From Doris montereyensis (Eukaryota > Mollusca > Gastropoda > Nudibranchia > Dorididae), in assembly GCA_037039925.1 (NCBI GenBank), contig JAXRKP010000086.1, positions 313,501 to 377,500 of the forward strand: DNA of 64,000 nucleotides, given 5' to 3'. The number at the start of each line of letters is the position of its first letter. The first letter of the stretch is position 1. Shown here in pieces: positions 13,283 through 24,400 of this stretch. The notes under the pieces are model-generated. The model was not told where the DNA came from. It worked only from the letters and a program-made list of their open reading frames with translations, and searched no databases. The translations under genes were made by a program, and so were the position numbers.

Positions 13283-13380
13283 CAAACTTTGACATATATT
13301 GGACTATCGGACCGAGGGAAAAATCCGGACCCTGGGAGGGCTCCAGGGTCGCGATCTAGTCCAATGTAGGTCAAAATTTG
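13283..13380. mobile_element. 98-bp hairpin element (MITE-like)
   Basis: The left end caaactttgacatatattgg and the reverse complement of the right end (CAAATTTTGACCTACATTGG) match over about 24 bases, including GGACTA. The palindrome continues inwards through a second stem, GACCCTGG / CCAGGGTC, around a short AGGGCT loop. Its GC-rich core contrasts with the AT-rich surroundings. It is most likely a small foldback MITE. A transcribed miRNA-like hairpin is a weaker alternative. Confidence 0.55.
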
Positions 13381-14315
13381 TATTATTACATCATGAACTT
13401 TAATTAACAAAAAAAATAAAGTCAAAACAAGATATTTTTCAAAGAGATTATTATTTGTCTCAAATCAAACAACCATTTTCTTTTGATGGAGGAGAGAAAC
13501 CAATCAGCTAAATCTAGGTCAATGTCATGGTAAGCTGGTTAGTGATAGGGGTCACGGTTCAGAAATTTCTTTGGCCCAGTTATTTTCTTTGACATTACCA
13601 ATGGGATGTATTAATTGTTGTTTAGATCTTATTTGCCACTGTCATATATTGTCTGAATATACAAAACCAAACCAGCATTGTTTCGCTGGACTTGTGAAAC
13701 TTTGCTTGTGTAAACATTTCACACCTCTGTGTATCTTTTTCACCACGCAAGTTTTTTAGCTTAGCTCAAAGAATACTGGTATTTGAATTTGGAATTTTTA
13801 AAGAGTACATAAACAAGACGATCATTTGCTTCAAGTGTTAAACTCAACTAAATTGGAGTGAATTTTCCCAAAAGCAAAAGTGGTACGTTGTACATTTGAT
13901 AATCACAAATCCATTTTGTCACAGCTTCACTTAAATTAGCTGTCTGTCAAACTTTGTGAGGAGCAGTAAAAGTTTTTTTTAAATTAACCCGAAATCCGAC
14001 TTCTGACCCTAAATATTTATAAATTCAAGATAAACAACATATCCTATACTCCAAAAGGAAAAACAAATGTAGATAAAATGTAAGCAGAGGAAGAATATTT
14101 CAGGAGGCAGTCATCATGCGACTATTGAGAATAACTGGGTGAGTATGTCAATGACAATTAAGTCCAAGACCTTAACCCACAGGTCACAATGAATCCAGCA
14201 CATAAAGTCAGGAAGAAAATGTTCATTTTAAAAGTAAGTTATTCACGTGATTTGCAATGAATTCATAAAACTAATTCAATCACTTTAAATTAAAATCTTG
14301 ACAGCATTTCAAGTA
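13381..14315. other. Intergenic DNA, no gene seen
   Basis: AT-rich with no exon or recognised repeat. The frame at 13571-13759 is Cys/Leu-rich but has no start context, splice partner or known motif. Confidence 0.4.
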
Positions 14316-14590
14316 CATCTAAGGCTGAAATGGCACACAGAGCTGCAGATTATTCCAGTTTCTACAGCGTGATGTAGAACAAGTGATAATACATTACCTC
14401 CAAGACAGGATGCTAGTCTGTTACAAGATTTACTGCCCAGATGATGCTGGTACCCATTGGCACCTGGGTCGAGGGGAGAAATTGTGCTGGTTACGGATCT
14501 TCCCAAGCAACACAGTGTCAGACCTAACATTGCCAGGATTGGAACCCAAAACCTCAAGATAAAGCTACCGATGCAACTCATTTGAAATGG
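14316..14590 (-). repeat. SINE family A, minus copy
   Basis: The reverse complement starts with a tRNA-like head whose B-box-like GGTTCCAATCC is followed by gttaggtctgacactgtgttgcttgggaa. It then shows the family A body (acccaggtgccaatgggtacc, agactagcatcctg, ggaggtaatg) and ends with the tctgtgtgccat region. The order matches copies at 15.7, 46.9, 49.2 and 60.2 kb. Confidence 0.6.
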
Positions 14591-14983
14591 AAAGTGATAA
14601 GTAAGCTCAAATTGTTACCACCTTTTCTTATAGGTAATTAATGTTTCCTATGTGGTGAATTCAAATTTGGAATGCAGATACTGCTTATGTTGGAAGAAGA
14701 AAGCAGCGAGACATTCGATGGATTTAGTTCAAAGCAAAAAAACAGAAATACTGATAATGATAAAGATATTATTGAGGAAAGAAAACAAATGCAAAAAAAA
14801 AAAAGAAGAGTATTTTCTGAGCATAGAGTAAGCAAAATTTGAAATGCTGACAGCGCCAGAAGAAAAGAAAAAAATGACAACGATTGTGAAGTGACATAGC
14901 ATGTTAGCATGCAAATAATTCTGTTTGAGCAGGAAGGGAGAGAAGTAAGTACAGTTCTTTCAATCAAGATGTTAATGGCCAAA

Positions 14984-15140
14984 GTTTATGACGGTTTCTA
15001 TAGCCTGAATTGAAACAAGTGATGGAATATTCCCGCCTGGCAGGTATTACTCCCCGACTGAGGCCGATACCCATTTGCAATCCTGATGAGAGAGAAAACG
15101 GGTAATCTCTCCCAAGAAATATAACATCGAAAACCAGCAC
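14984..15140 (-). repeat. SINE family A, truncated minus copy
   Basis: It contains the reverse complement of the family A body: gcaaatgggtatcggcctca, ggcgggaatattccatcac and atagaaaccgtc. The tRNA-like head is missing, and divergence is higher than in the neighbouring copy. Confidence 0.5.
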
Positions 15141-15715
15141 ATTTCACAGGGGAGACAATGCATCAGTAGAAATTATTATCATTTCTTGCTATCAGTGTGC
15201 AGACAAAATGTGAAAAAAGAATGAAAGGAGGAAGACGAGGGACTTATAGGCAGTGATTAAACCACCTAAAAGGAAAACTTACAAAATGCAGCAACCAAAT
15301 TTCAAGTTCAGAGCTTTCTTTTAGAGTTGAGAGAGAACTCTGAGATTACTGCCATAAAAAAACAATAATTTAGAGAAAAAGGTCACAAACGTTTTGACTT
15401 CTTTGCAAAATCTATGGACATAGAACACAATGCATTTTTAATAGGAGAAAAGTATATGTGTTATCAAAATGGAGATTTACAACGCCTTCTTCTCAGACAA
15501 GGTGACAATATCTGTAAGAAAAATCAAACTGAAGATAAGAACAAAATTGCACTGAGATGTTGACATCCAACAAATAGTAATTTTCTTCCTTTTAAAGCCA
15601 CACACTCTATGCAGCCAGACCTTGGTGAACAGGGGCAGAGGCAGAGTGAAATATGGAAAAGCTATCAAAATGTTCTCCTGTACATCCCTTTTGAACAAGA
15701 ACACACCATAATGGG
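15141..15715. other. Intergenic DNA, no gene seen
   Basis: No gene or clear repeat. The minus-strand frame at 15477-15704 has no supporting signal. Confidence 0.4.
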
Positions 15716-15717
15716 TG

Positions 15718-15956
15718 GTGTCGGTGGTAGAGTGATTAGGCCATCAGACTTGGGATCTGGTTCGAATGCTAGTAAAGATAGCTGCGTTCCTTGGGAAGAA
15801 CTTTATAGACGGGTACAAGAACTAGCTTAGGATTAAAACATGCATCAAACTAGTGTCCTGTCCAGGAGGTGATCATTATCACATGTTCCACTTCACACTA
15901 CAGAAACCGGGATAAGCTTCAGCTCTATGGGCTGTAATGGCCTTGAAAGAACTTAA
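15718..15956 (+). repeat. SINE family A, complete plus copy
   Basis: The head carries an A-box-like tggtagagtgattagg and B-box-like ggttcgaatgc, so it is tRNA-derived. The body follows the family order: ccttgggaagaac, ggattaaaacatgcatcaaa, actagtgtcctgtccaggag, gtgatcattatcacatgttc, cagaaaccgggataagcttc. It ends with ggccttgaaagaacttaa. This is the best local reference copy for the family. Confidence 0.7.
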
Positions 15957-16920
15957 TATCACACACCATATTGAAAAAAACAGACCACATCATAATGAAA
16001 ATACAACACTGTATGGATGAGCTTTTCATCGCTGAAGTAGCAAGGAATAAGATTTTTTTTTTTTTTAAAGGTAAAAGAAAGAAAATAAAATGCTCATGAT
16101 AGATCGTTGGGTTCATTATCTACCATAGAAGTGATGTAGTTCTATGATCAACATGACGTGATGAATTTTGCACCAATGGTATGACAAGTATATATCATTG
16201 TGACACAAAATATCAAATGAATTTCAAACATTATATCAATACAGCATCAATATCGGGCGAGGTAATTTTTTTTTCAAATAAGTGAAATTGCCAACTGTGA
16301 CAAAGAAATCTTTTACAGTATCTTACAGATCAACGATAGGTAATATCACACTTAGAAGAAGATAACAATATATAATATGTACACAGGTAAACGTTTTTTT
16401 GCTTTCTTTCTCAGCTTACGGAAACTGTAAAGAAAAGAGACATTTTAACTCATAGTATTACAAGAACGACGTTGTTGAAATAAATGCTGACACCCATGAG
16501 AAGTGGCATCAGAGCACAGAAAAGAAAGGGACAATGGGACATTGAAATGGAAATGATAGGAGAAAGAAGAAATACACTACACCAGAAAGAACACCCATTG
16601 AACTCCGAGCTAACAGAAAACAGTGACAGGTTCCATGGTTCTGTGTTGTTATTGTTATAAAGAACATCTTCTTTTTGGCTTCAAATGCTTCATATTTTAG
16701 TACTAATACTATTCTGTTTTTGAAATAATATATCAGTTCACATAAAAATTGTCTTTAAAACATTATAGTATAAAGGTAAAAGAGCTTCTTTTTAAAACCT
16801 CTGTCGCCAACGTTTGCATCATGTTTTATCTTTGTTTATATAATGAATTCATCACATTATAGTCTTGGTTAGTTGGTCTAGCTTTAAAGCCATATGGGTC
16901 TGTTTGGTATTGATACACTG
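15957..16920. other. Intergenic DNA, no gene seen
   Basis: AT-rich, no exon signals. The open frames present are short and compositionally driven. Confidence 0.4.
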
Positions 16921-16924
16921 CTCA

Positions 16925-17170
16925 TTTCAAGTAAGTCACATACACAGAATTGAGCGTAGGGTAATGATAAGGAGAAGGGTACTGATTTTTCTTGGCATAC
17001 GGCATACCGTGGTAGTTTTCTATTGTATTCCACGGCGCCTTTACTTTCATTGAGTCTGAATGGACTTAGTTACCTATTTCTGTTGGGTCAACAATATATG
17101 TCCGGACAGAGAATCGAACTCGGGTCTCCAGAGTGGTGTCTGACGCTCTACCGACTGAGCTTATGGCGCC
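16925..17170 (-). repeat. SINE family C, minus copy with tRNA-like head
   Basis: The reverse complement begins GGCGCCATAAGCTCAGTCGG TAGAGCG and has the B box GAGTTCGATTC, so the first ~73 bases look like a tRNA. The acceptor ends do not pair, which argues against a real tRNA gene. The body (cccaacagaaataggtaact, atgccgtatgccaagaaaaa, tcagtaccctt) matches the plus copy at 45.0 kb in order. Confidence 0.65.
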
Positions 17171-18008
17171 TTATTCATTTCAAATACTCTGTGATTTACG
17201 TTTAGAAATAAACAGCGGCTGTGTTTCTATAAAATTAGCTCAACCAATGAGCCATTCAAGTGCTTGAAATTGAGTTATGGAACTGTATTAAATAGTTAAT
17301 TGTATATTGAAAATCAGCCGCTAATTACTTGAAACCAATATCAGAATGACCTGTTTGACATTATGAATAATGAGTATAATCTGAAAACAGATAACAAATT
17401 AAACCATTCATAAAATACATATGTAACTATGTAGTGAGCTGCAAATTTAGTCTAAGAATTTCAATAACCTGAAGCCAAGAAAGCTTGTTTTTGTGTGTGT
17501 TAATATTGTGAGCTGTTAATGTAGATAGTAAAATGGCCCCCATGCATACAACAAAACGTCTTTTATGTAGGGACTGATAAGCTAAAGCAAACAATTTCTT
17601 GATTGTCAGAGTTTTAGTCAAGTGATCCTGATATGACAATAAAATGTTAAATTAAAAAGGAATCTCAAGAATTTTCTTTTGACAACAATCCAAACATGAC
17701 ACAAGTTTTTTTTTCCTTATATAACTTGCTTAATGCCAAGTAGACACTAGAAAGTGATAGAGTGGTCAATGAACTTAAGCACTAACATTTATACATACAA
17801 GCACACACACACACATGTACAAACAAATGTGCTTCTTTTTTAATTGGAACAAAACTGTGTAAAATGCAAAACGTGTTCAACATTATCAACTACTAAGATA
17901 AAAACGTGACTGTACTATAGTGAAGAAGAACAAGAGGAAAAAGATATAAACGTTTGACTGAGAGAAATCTACAGTTCATCCTCGACACTGGATGATTAAC
18001 ACAAACCT
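17171..18008. other. Presumed 3'UTR/flank of the ASB-like gene
   Basis: AT-rich sequence downstream of the minus-strand ASB-like stop, with a short (CA)n at about 17800. No clear minus-strand poly(A) signal stands out, so the 3' end of the transcript is not defined. Confidence 0.35.
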
Positions 18009-18295
18009 TTACGGTAGTGGCAAATGAAAGAGTTTTCGTGACAGGTACACTTTCAAAGACGGGGAACGGGAAGTTGGTCAACACACTTGACAAGCCCGGG
18101 GCAATCGTATGTGACAAGTCGCTGTTGAACCACTTTCCGACACAGATTCCGTAAGGAAGGTGGGGATGTCATCACAGAGTTGTACCATGCCAGGAAGTGG
18201 TTGTCTCCTGTCAACAATTCTGCTGGCACCCCATTCCCAGTCCAGCGAAGCCAGTCTTGGAGATTTAGCATATCACAACCAGCTGTATAAAGTAT
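18009..18295 (-). CDS. ASB-like gene, exon 5 (end of last repeat and SOCS box)
   Basis: The acceptor CACCATAG gives a phase-0 start, ILYTAGCDMLNLQDWLRW, completing the last repeat. The exon continues to the SOCS box: MTSPPSLRNLCRKVVQQRL, then LVKCVDQLPVPR. In the raw frame a TGA follows at 18055-18053. One frame over, the expected SOCS-box end SLKVYLSRKLFHLPLP runs to TAA at 18011-18009. This indicates a one-base loss near 18057. Confidence 0.8.
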
Positions 18296-21200
18296 CTATG
18301 GTGAGAAATCATAAAGAGAGACGAGTCACTTTAAAAATTAATAATGAAGATAGCAATGGTGAAAAAACAGTAATAAAACTAGCCCCTTAATAATAATAAT
18401 CATAATAACATAATAATATTAATAATAATAACATAATTATAATTACAACAACGATAATAAAATCATTTAAAAACAATAGTAAAAACAATAAAAAATAATA
18501 ATAATAATAATAAAAATAATAATAATAATAACAATCAAAGAACCAAAATCTTTGAACGTAGAGTAAGATACATAGTTGAAGGAAACCTGAGCAATGCCCA
18601 GTTTGGATTCTGGAAAGGAAGACGATGGACAGGTGCCATCTGTACACTGACACAAATTTGTGAAAAAGCTCTAGAAAACAGCAGAGACCTTGACATGGTG
18701 TTCGTGGGAGAAAGTATTTGATAGAGCTGATAGGGTCAAGCTGTTGCAAACTTGAATGAAAGACCTACTCCAAAGTCACATAAAAGCGCTATACCAAAAT
18801 AGTATGAACTGTGTAAGAAATCGCGAGGGAAACACTGACTGGTTCAAAGAGACATCAGAAATCGGACAAGGCTGTGTCCTTTCACCTTTACTCTTCATAG
18901 TCTACATGGTTAAGATAACAATAAGCATATGAAAAATTTGAACAATTAAACAAATTGCTCTTTGCAGACAAGAGCCTCATATACACTCAGACTAGGAGAG
19001 CCTCCAAGAGCACACCACTAAACTGAACAAAGGTTGTGAGAAATATGGAATGAAAATGAGCATGACTAAGACTGAAATAATGAAGATCTCCAAAAACCAA
19101 ACACCATTAAATATCCGTCAACAACACACGACTAAGACAAGTTAAAAAATTCAAACATCTTGAAAGTATATTCACATCCGACAGAGAAATGAACAGAAAA
19201 ATTTGAATGGATCCCAAAGGAGACAAAGAAACAACTCATTGCATCAATTTAAATACCAATTTTCTGCTTCCACACAACAAAGCAAGATCACAGCATGAGA
19301 AATAAAATATCTCAGAAAGACGCTAAACATCACAAAAAGAGACAAACAAAGAGATGAAGATGTCAGACAACAGGTGGGCATCGAATCAAGCATGCAATAT
19401 ACTGAAAGACAGAAAATCAAATGGTTTGGACATGTCGTGGGTATAGGTCCACAACAGCCACCTTCAAAGGCCTATAACATGAGGTTTATGGACTTGAGCA
19501 AGAGGAAGACCAAGAAAAGATTGAACGATGGAGATAAAGACACCTCCATGTCGATTCAAAAGGAAACACACCTGGCCCACATCGGACAATAATTGCATCT
19601 CCCCTCGACACCTTGCAGTACAAGAGGTCAGGAAAAATACAGTTGTAACACTAAGTAAAGAACTACTATTACCACTACTATCTACTTTTATGAATAATGA
19701 TGATAATGATTATTATTCCTATTGAGAATACTGAAAATGCAAAATATGTTATGACACATGCTTGTTCCAGATGAACATAAGTTTAAAAATCTGTACTTTT
19801 CTTCAACTTTTATGCAGACAAAAGGTGAATGTATCTTAGTAGTTCTCACCTTTATGCAAGGAATTTGATACTTGAGATCTTCTTTATACAAGCCTGTGCT
19901 TAAAGATGCAACACAAACATAAAGCGGTGTTCTCCCTTTGTGGTCCACAACATTGACATAACTCTTGGCTTCCAAAAGAATGTGTATCATGTCCTTCAGT
20001 TTCCAGTGGGCAGCACTGTGCAAAGGGACACGCCCATACCGATCACAGCTGGGTTGAAAAAAGGAATTATACCATTAACGCATGAACCACACATCATATG
20101 GAAAAAGCCTAAATAACCAAAGATCGTATTCTCATGGGAAAAATCAACATAATTAAAATAATCTACATTGTTTACAAGACAAGCATACATGTAGCATACT
20201 TACGTTTTAACTGATGCTCCAGCTGCTAATAAGCATTTCACTGTAGCATAACTGGAATGTACAATAGCATTTTGTACACAAATATAAAGAGGTGTTTGGT
20301 TCTCCTTATCTGCTTTGTCGATTTCTGCACCTGTGAATTGATGGGTTAAAATTTATTGACACCCTGATCAATTTTACACTCGAATGATAATCGATAAGAA
20401 GCATTCCTTCCCCCACTCCCTTCACCTTTCCTCACTAACCAAATCTCCCTGCCCTCAAAATAAGCAAATAAACTTAAAAGCAAAACAAACAAAAACACTA
20501 ATCTCCCTTTCATTTTTCTTCCTGTAATATACATAATGTTCACCGTCTACTCTATTAATAAAAACAAATATTGTATTGGCCAGTGACAGATTCATTATGT
20601 GTGATTATAAAATTATGTCTGGCAAGTTGAAGGACTGTAAAAATAACAACACCAACAATCGAATTGACAACCAAAACACTGTGAAATGTCACAATACCTG
20701 ATTTAAGTAAAACATCCACAAGAGCACAGCGTCCATGGTATGCGGCTTTGTATAGCGGAGCACAGCCATTTCTGTCTGTCGATTTACTGCCGCTCCACTG
20801 CGAAGCAATATCTGAAAAAATGTCACAAAATATAACGAGCATGAAGGTCAATCGAGTTTGAATATATTTGAAAGACCGCAAAAGACTTTTTTTACAATTT
20901 AAAACATTGCACATTCTCTCTTCACAAAAAAAGAAAAAGAAGTCAGAATATATATATATATATATATATATACACAATGCTCCCTCATATTGACACACTA
21001 CATTCTATTGTAACCTTGTTGCTAATGCACTGCTTAATTGTGATATAACAATTTGCAAAATTGTTTTTATCATTTATCATGAAAAGTGCATTCACAACTT
21101 GTCATTGTTATATGCACTGTAACAGCAATGTAATGATGTCATCATTCTTTGGATTTTTATTGCAGCTGCCATTTATTGTTATTTCATTGAGATTTAAAAT

Positions 21201-21899
21201 GTTCATTTATTGAACAATAGGACGAACATGATGAAAGAAGTGTGTCCTAATAATTTGCTGTGTATTATGTAACAGGATATATGAGAATATGAGAATGACA
21301 ATGTAACACATTGTATCATAATTGTAATTATATGTGTGTAATTTGAAAGCATTTTCTTCATTATCATGTACACCCCCAATGTAAGGTATTCATATTGCAA
21401 TCACATTGTAACGTGCAGCTTGTGAATGGAATGCTACTTCCTGTTTCATTATGTTGACACCAATAAAGGATTGTCGTAATGTATTATTACATTACAGGCG
21501 TGGTTATCTATTCAATTTATGTGTTTTTATAATATAGTATAGAAAGGGTTATAGTCTACTAACACAACAATCTGCCTACCGTCACATTATTTCAGGAAAC
21601 AACTCTGTCTAGAATAATTTTTCGTAGTATGTGCATCACAACAACAAGATCTTATTCAAGTGTCTTACCATAACAATCTCCACATGATTCAGGGAAACAG
21701 CTGCAATAAGAGGAGTAGTGCTATCCTTCACACTTGGAACGGCTGGATTACTCCATGGATAGTTGATGTCCACACCTTGGCTTAAAACTGAACGGACATT
21801 CTGTTTGTCATTACCCATTACAGCAACATGCAAATCTCTTTCCCTTTGGGGCATGCCCATAGATATTGCACAGTTTCTGCTTGATCGAGAATTTCCCAT
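18009..21899 (-). CDS. Ankyrin-repeat and SOCS-box (ASB-like) protein, whole gene span (5 exons)
   Basis: The predicted product is a substrate receptor for a Cullin5-type E3 ubiquitin ligase: ankyrin repeats bind a target, and a C-terminal SOCS box recruits Elongin B/C and Cul5 (known for the ASB family). The exons, in transcript order, are 21899-21669, 20811-20698, 20330-20204, 20048-19850 and 18295-18009. All have GT/AG boundaries in compatible phase once two one-base breaks are allowed for. The total is about 320 codons, similar to vertebrate ASBs. At least five ankyrin-like units are visible, followed by SPPSLRNLCRKVVQQRL, a SOCS-box BC-box-like motif, and LPVPR. The N-terminus MGNSRSS fits an N-myristoylation signal. 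Frame breaks lie in exon 2 (about 20780) and exon 5 (about 18057). I cannot assign the ASB subtype. A pseudogene is possible but less likely, because all splice sites are intact. Confidence 0.85.
18385..18535. repeat. Imperfect (TAA)n microsatellite
   Basis: Runs of taa with aac/aaaa interruptions lie in the last intron of the ASB-like gene, directly before a LINE fragment. It may be the tail of a retroelement. Confidence 0.7.
18540..19610 (+). mobile_element. Decayed LINE fragment (reverse transcriptase), antisense within the ASB-like intron
   Basis: Separate plus-strand frames give RT pieces in the right order: RIFERRVRYIVEGNLSNAQF (fingers, before the usual GFRKGR), EIGQGCVLSPLLFIVYM (a canonical RT motif), GCEKYGMKMSMTKTEIMKIS and ERQKIKWFGHV (the KWFGHV motif after the RT domain). 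Stops and frame shifts throughout make it non-functional. It lies opposite to the host gene, within the intron 18296-19849. Confidence 0.7.
19850..20048 (-). CDS. ASB-like gene, exon 4
   Basis: It encodes CDRYGRVPLHSAAHWKLKDM, IHILLEAKSYVNVVDHKGRT and PLYVCVASLSTG, then a linker KEDLKYQIPCIK. This gives two ankyrin repeats with PLHSAA and TPLYVC. The acceptor is CAACCCAG and the donor AAG|GTGAGA, phase 0. Confidence 0.85.
20204..20330 (-). CDS. ASB-like gene, exon 3
   Basis: It encodes GAEIDKADKENQTPLYICVQ, then NAIVHSSYATVKCLLAAGAS and VKT: one full ankyrin repeat with the TPLY variant of the TPLH motif and the end of the previous one. It enters in phase 1 after TTCACAG and leaves in phase 2 at AAAAC|GTAAGT. 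Confidence 0.85.
20698..20811 (-). CDS. ASB-like gene, exon 2 (contains a one-base frame break)
   Basis: After TTTTTTCAG the exon reads ILLRSGAAVN, which completes the repeat begun in exon 1. The ankyrin consensus then resumes in another frame as TDRNGCAPLYKAAYHGRCAL VDVLLKSG. The length is 114, whereas phase 0 in and phase 1 out needs 3n+1, so one base appears to be missing near 20780. An alternative internal acceptor would keep the frame but would lose the conserved LLRSGAAVN. Confidence 0.8.
20947..20977. repeat. (TA)n microsatellite
   Basis: Fifteen or so TA units lie in intron 1 of the ASB-like gene. Confidence 0.9.
21669..21899 (-). CDS. ASB-like gene, exon 1 (start codon)
   Basis: It encodes 77 residues starting MGNSRSSRNCAISMGMPQ, then ERDLHVAVMGNDKQNVRSVL, a helix pair of an ankyrin-type repeat, and STTPLIAAVSLNHVEIVM, the start of another. 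The ATG at 21899-21897 is chosen over one ten codons upstream because MGNxxS is a coherent N-terminus and homology starts soon after. The choice is not certain. The donor is ATG|GTAAGA, phase 0. Confidence 0.8.
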
Positions 21900-22740
21900 T
21901 GTGAATATCAAAAATAAAGCGCACACAAATCAATTTACTGTAATAAAGAGCAAATGTTAACTTGTGCATATATATACTATTTGTGGTTTCATCATCTTCA
22001 TTGCAGGATGTAAAAAGGACTTGTTTGCAGAATCAATCTTTATTCCATGAATGTGTGACTTGAATTTTTCTGAAAAAAAGTAAAATCAGCAGTCAATATG
22101 AAATGGGTCTAAAGACAAGGATAAAGTAACATAAACCATCAAACAACCAAAAAACCTCAACAAAACATATTATATGACAACTATAAAGCTTTGAAAATTG
22201 TGTTCGTAGGCTACAAACATGAAAATATGGAATCTAACTATGTCTGATTGAACAATGTCATCATTTAAATTGTTAAAATAGTTAAATGACAAGGAGAAAA
22301 GTGTTTGTCAGAGCAAGGTGAGAAAAATGTGGTTTTAAAAAAAATGTAAATATTTCAGGATACTCCAACAAAACACATTTCTCTCTCCCCACATCAGAGA
22401 TTTAAATGCATTCTAGCTAGTGCTTGACAAAATAAATGATGGACTATGTGAAAACACATTGTTTTGTTTGTATACTAGTACAATATAATATGCTCGGAAA
22501 TAATGATGAATTAAGCAAGATAGGAAAAGGAGGAAACACAATGAATGGATGCAGGACACATTAAGTTCAAGGAATACATTATATAATATGTTATTAAATT
22601 TAAAATTCAATAAGGCCTGCTTATGTACATAATTATAAGAATCAAAGTAACCTAATTAATTAGTGATTTTTTTAATGAGAAATAAAGAGAAAATATTCAT
22701 AAGATTGACACAATATAATGCACTTTTGAATATATTTGAG
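21900..22740. other. Upstream flank of the ASB-like gene
   Basis: AT-rich, no recognised exon on either strand. The promoter or 5'UTR of the minus-strand gene is expected here, but no convincing core element is visible. Confidence 0.35.
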
Positions 22741-22742
22741 TA

Positions 22743-23407
22743 CAGTGGAATCTCTAATCAGGAACTCTTGGTGGATTGTAAAATCATCCCGATTTGCCAG
22801 GTTTCCGATTTCCGGAGACCTGGAGATTTTAGTTTTCCCTCAGCAGTTTGAGGTACCTAAACCCTTTTGAGTGGTAAAATGCAGAATTAAACGAACAAGT
22901 AGCCACAAGACCAGTTGATTAAAACAAAGATGGCATTCATCAGAGATGTCACTTGCGTGTCCACCCTTGTAATAGGCGGGCTAGGCAGGCAATAAAAGAC
23001 TATAACAGTGCACAAGTTTGCTTTCTAAGCGCCACACAGTGTCAATATCATACTGTATTGTTAGGTGGACGAGCAAGGACTGGCTGGATGCCTGCTTTCA
23101 CACCTTCATAATAGATGTCTGGTGTGTCTGGCTTATGGTTGTCGTGGAACTGGCACTTGCGACATTCTGTACGTATTATGTAATGTATAACACGTGTAGC
23201 ACTAATGCATTTGCAATAATCAATGTTTTACTAACACGGAAACCAAATTTGGATAAGATGATAATCAGTGCAAGCCCACAAAAAATTGTCCCGATAAACT
23301 GTGGACCTTTCCTGTAAAAAAAAATTTTTAAATTCCATTCCTAAGATTTCTCCCACATTGGTCGGGTTTCCGACTTCCCCAGGGCCCTGATTAGAGAGGT
23401 TCCACTG
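22743..23407. mobile_element. 665-bp pogo/Tigger-like MITE with TA target duplication
   Basis: The left end CAGTGGAATCTCTAATCAGG and the reverse complement of the right end (CAGTGGAACCTCTCTAATCA GGGCCCTGG) form imperfect terminal inverted repeats. These continue to GGTTTCCGA on the left and GGAAACCCGACC on the right. TA flanks both ends (22741-22742, 23408-23409). The CAGT start and TA duplication are typical of Tc1/mariner-pogo elements. No transposase frame is present, so it is non-autonomous. Confidence 0.7.
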
Positions 23408-23873
23408 TAATATTAATAACCAAAACACATTCAAAACTCGCTTCCTTTGATAGGCATATTTTTGTCATATTTTAACATGCTATTTGTAGCTATTGTTCTG
23501 TAATTAAATAAACATTTCATGAATATGCTCTCGCAAAACACATAATTCATGTACCGTTATTCAATATCAATCAGATATTATTACCGGCATGGTTATCCAT
23601 CCAATTTATATGTTTTTATTTAACTTCTAAGTGCAAATATATTCATCTATATTGCATCTAGTAATCTAGAGCTATATATTTTTGCAATTCAGATTATATT
23701 ATAAATTGAAGACTTGGGAGCACCATATTCATTTTTACAATAGCAATACAGGCAAAACAAATGAGGCAAAGAGAGAAACAAAGAGGGACATAGATCTAGA
23801 GATAGATAAGGGACAGAAAGAATGAAAGCAGGAGAAGGTGTGTGTGTGAGTGAGAAAGTAAGAGACTAGTGAA

Positions 23874-24190
<317 letters not shown>

Positions 24191-24269
24191 TTTACATGAT
24201 ATGATTTCAATTAATCAAATCAAAGGCAAAGTCAAAGGGTACCTATATTTTATCAAATCTTGATCTTAC

Positions 24270-24400
24270 ACTACATTTATATCTAGAGGTAGCCTAGATC
24301 TAAATTCTACACAGATCTAGATCTATCTAGAGATCTAGAGCTAGATTGTAGCCTAGGTTCTAGATCTACTTCTAGATCTATTTAGTCCCTAACTATTTAT
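24270..24400. repeat. CTAG/AGATCT-rich simple sequence
   Basis: Overlapping copies of tctaga, agatct and ctag recur many times (for example agatctagatctatctagag). Similar short clusters are at about 26500-26570 and 28970-28985. This looks like a slipped palindromic octamer family. Confidence 0.5.

Noticed and set aside
17097..17169. A tRNA gene on the minus strand
   Set aside because: A and B boxes are present, but the acceptor stem does not pair and the sequence continues into a SINE body shared with 45.0 kb.
20698..20811. Use of an internal acceptor (CTTCGCAG) that would keep the ASB-like exon 2 in frame
   Set aside because: It would drop the conserved LLRSGAAVN segment. The TTTTTTCAG site with one missing base explains the data better, although I cannot exclude it.
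18009..21899. The ASB-like gene as a processed pseudogene
   Set aside because: It has four introns with good splice sites, so it is not processed. The two frame breaks resemble those in the other genes.
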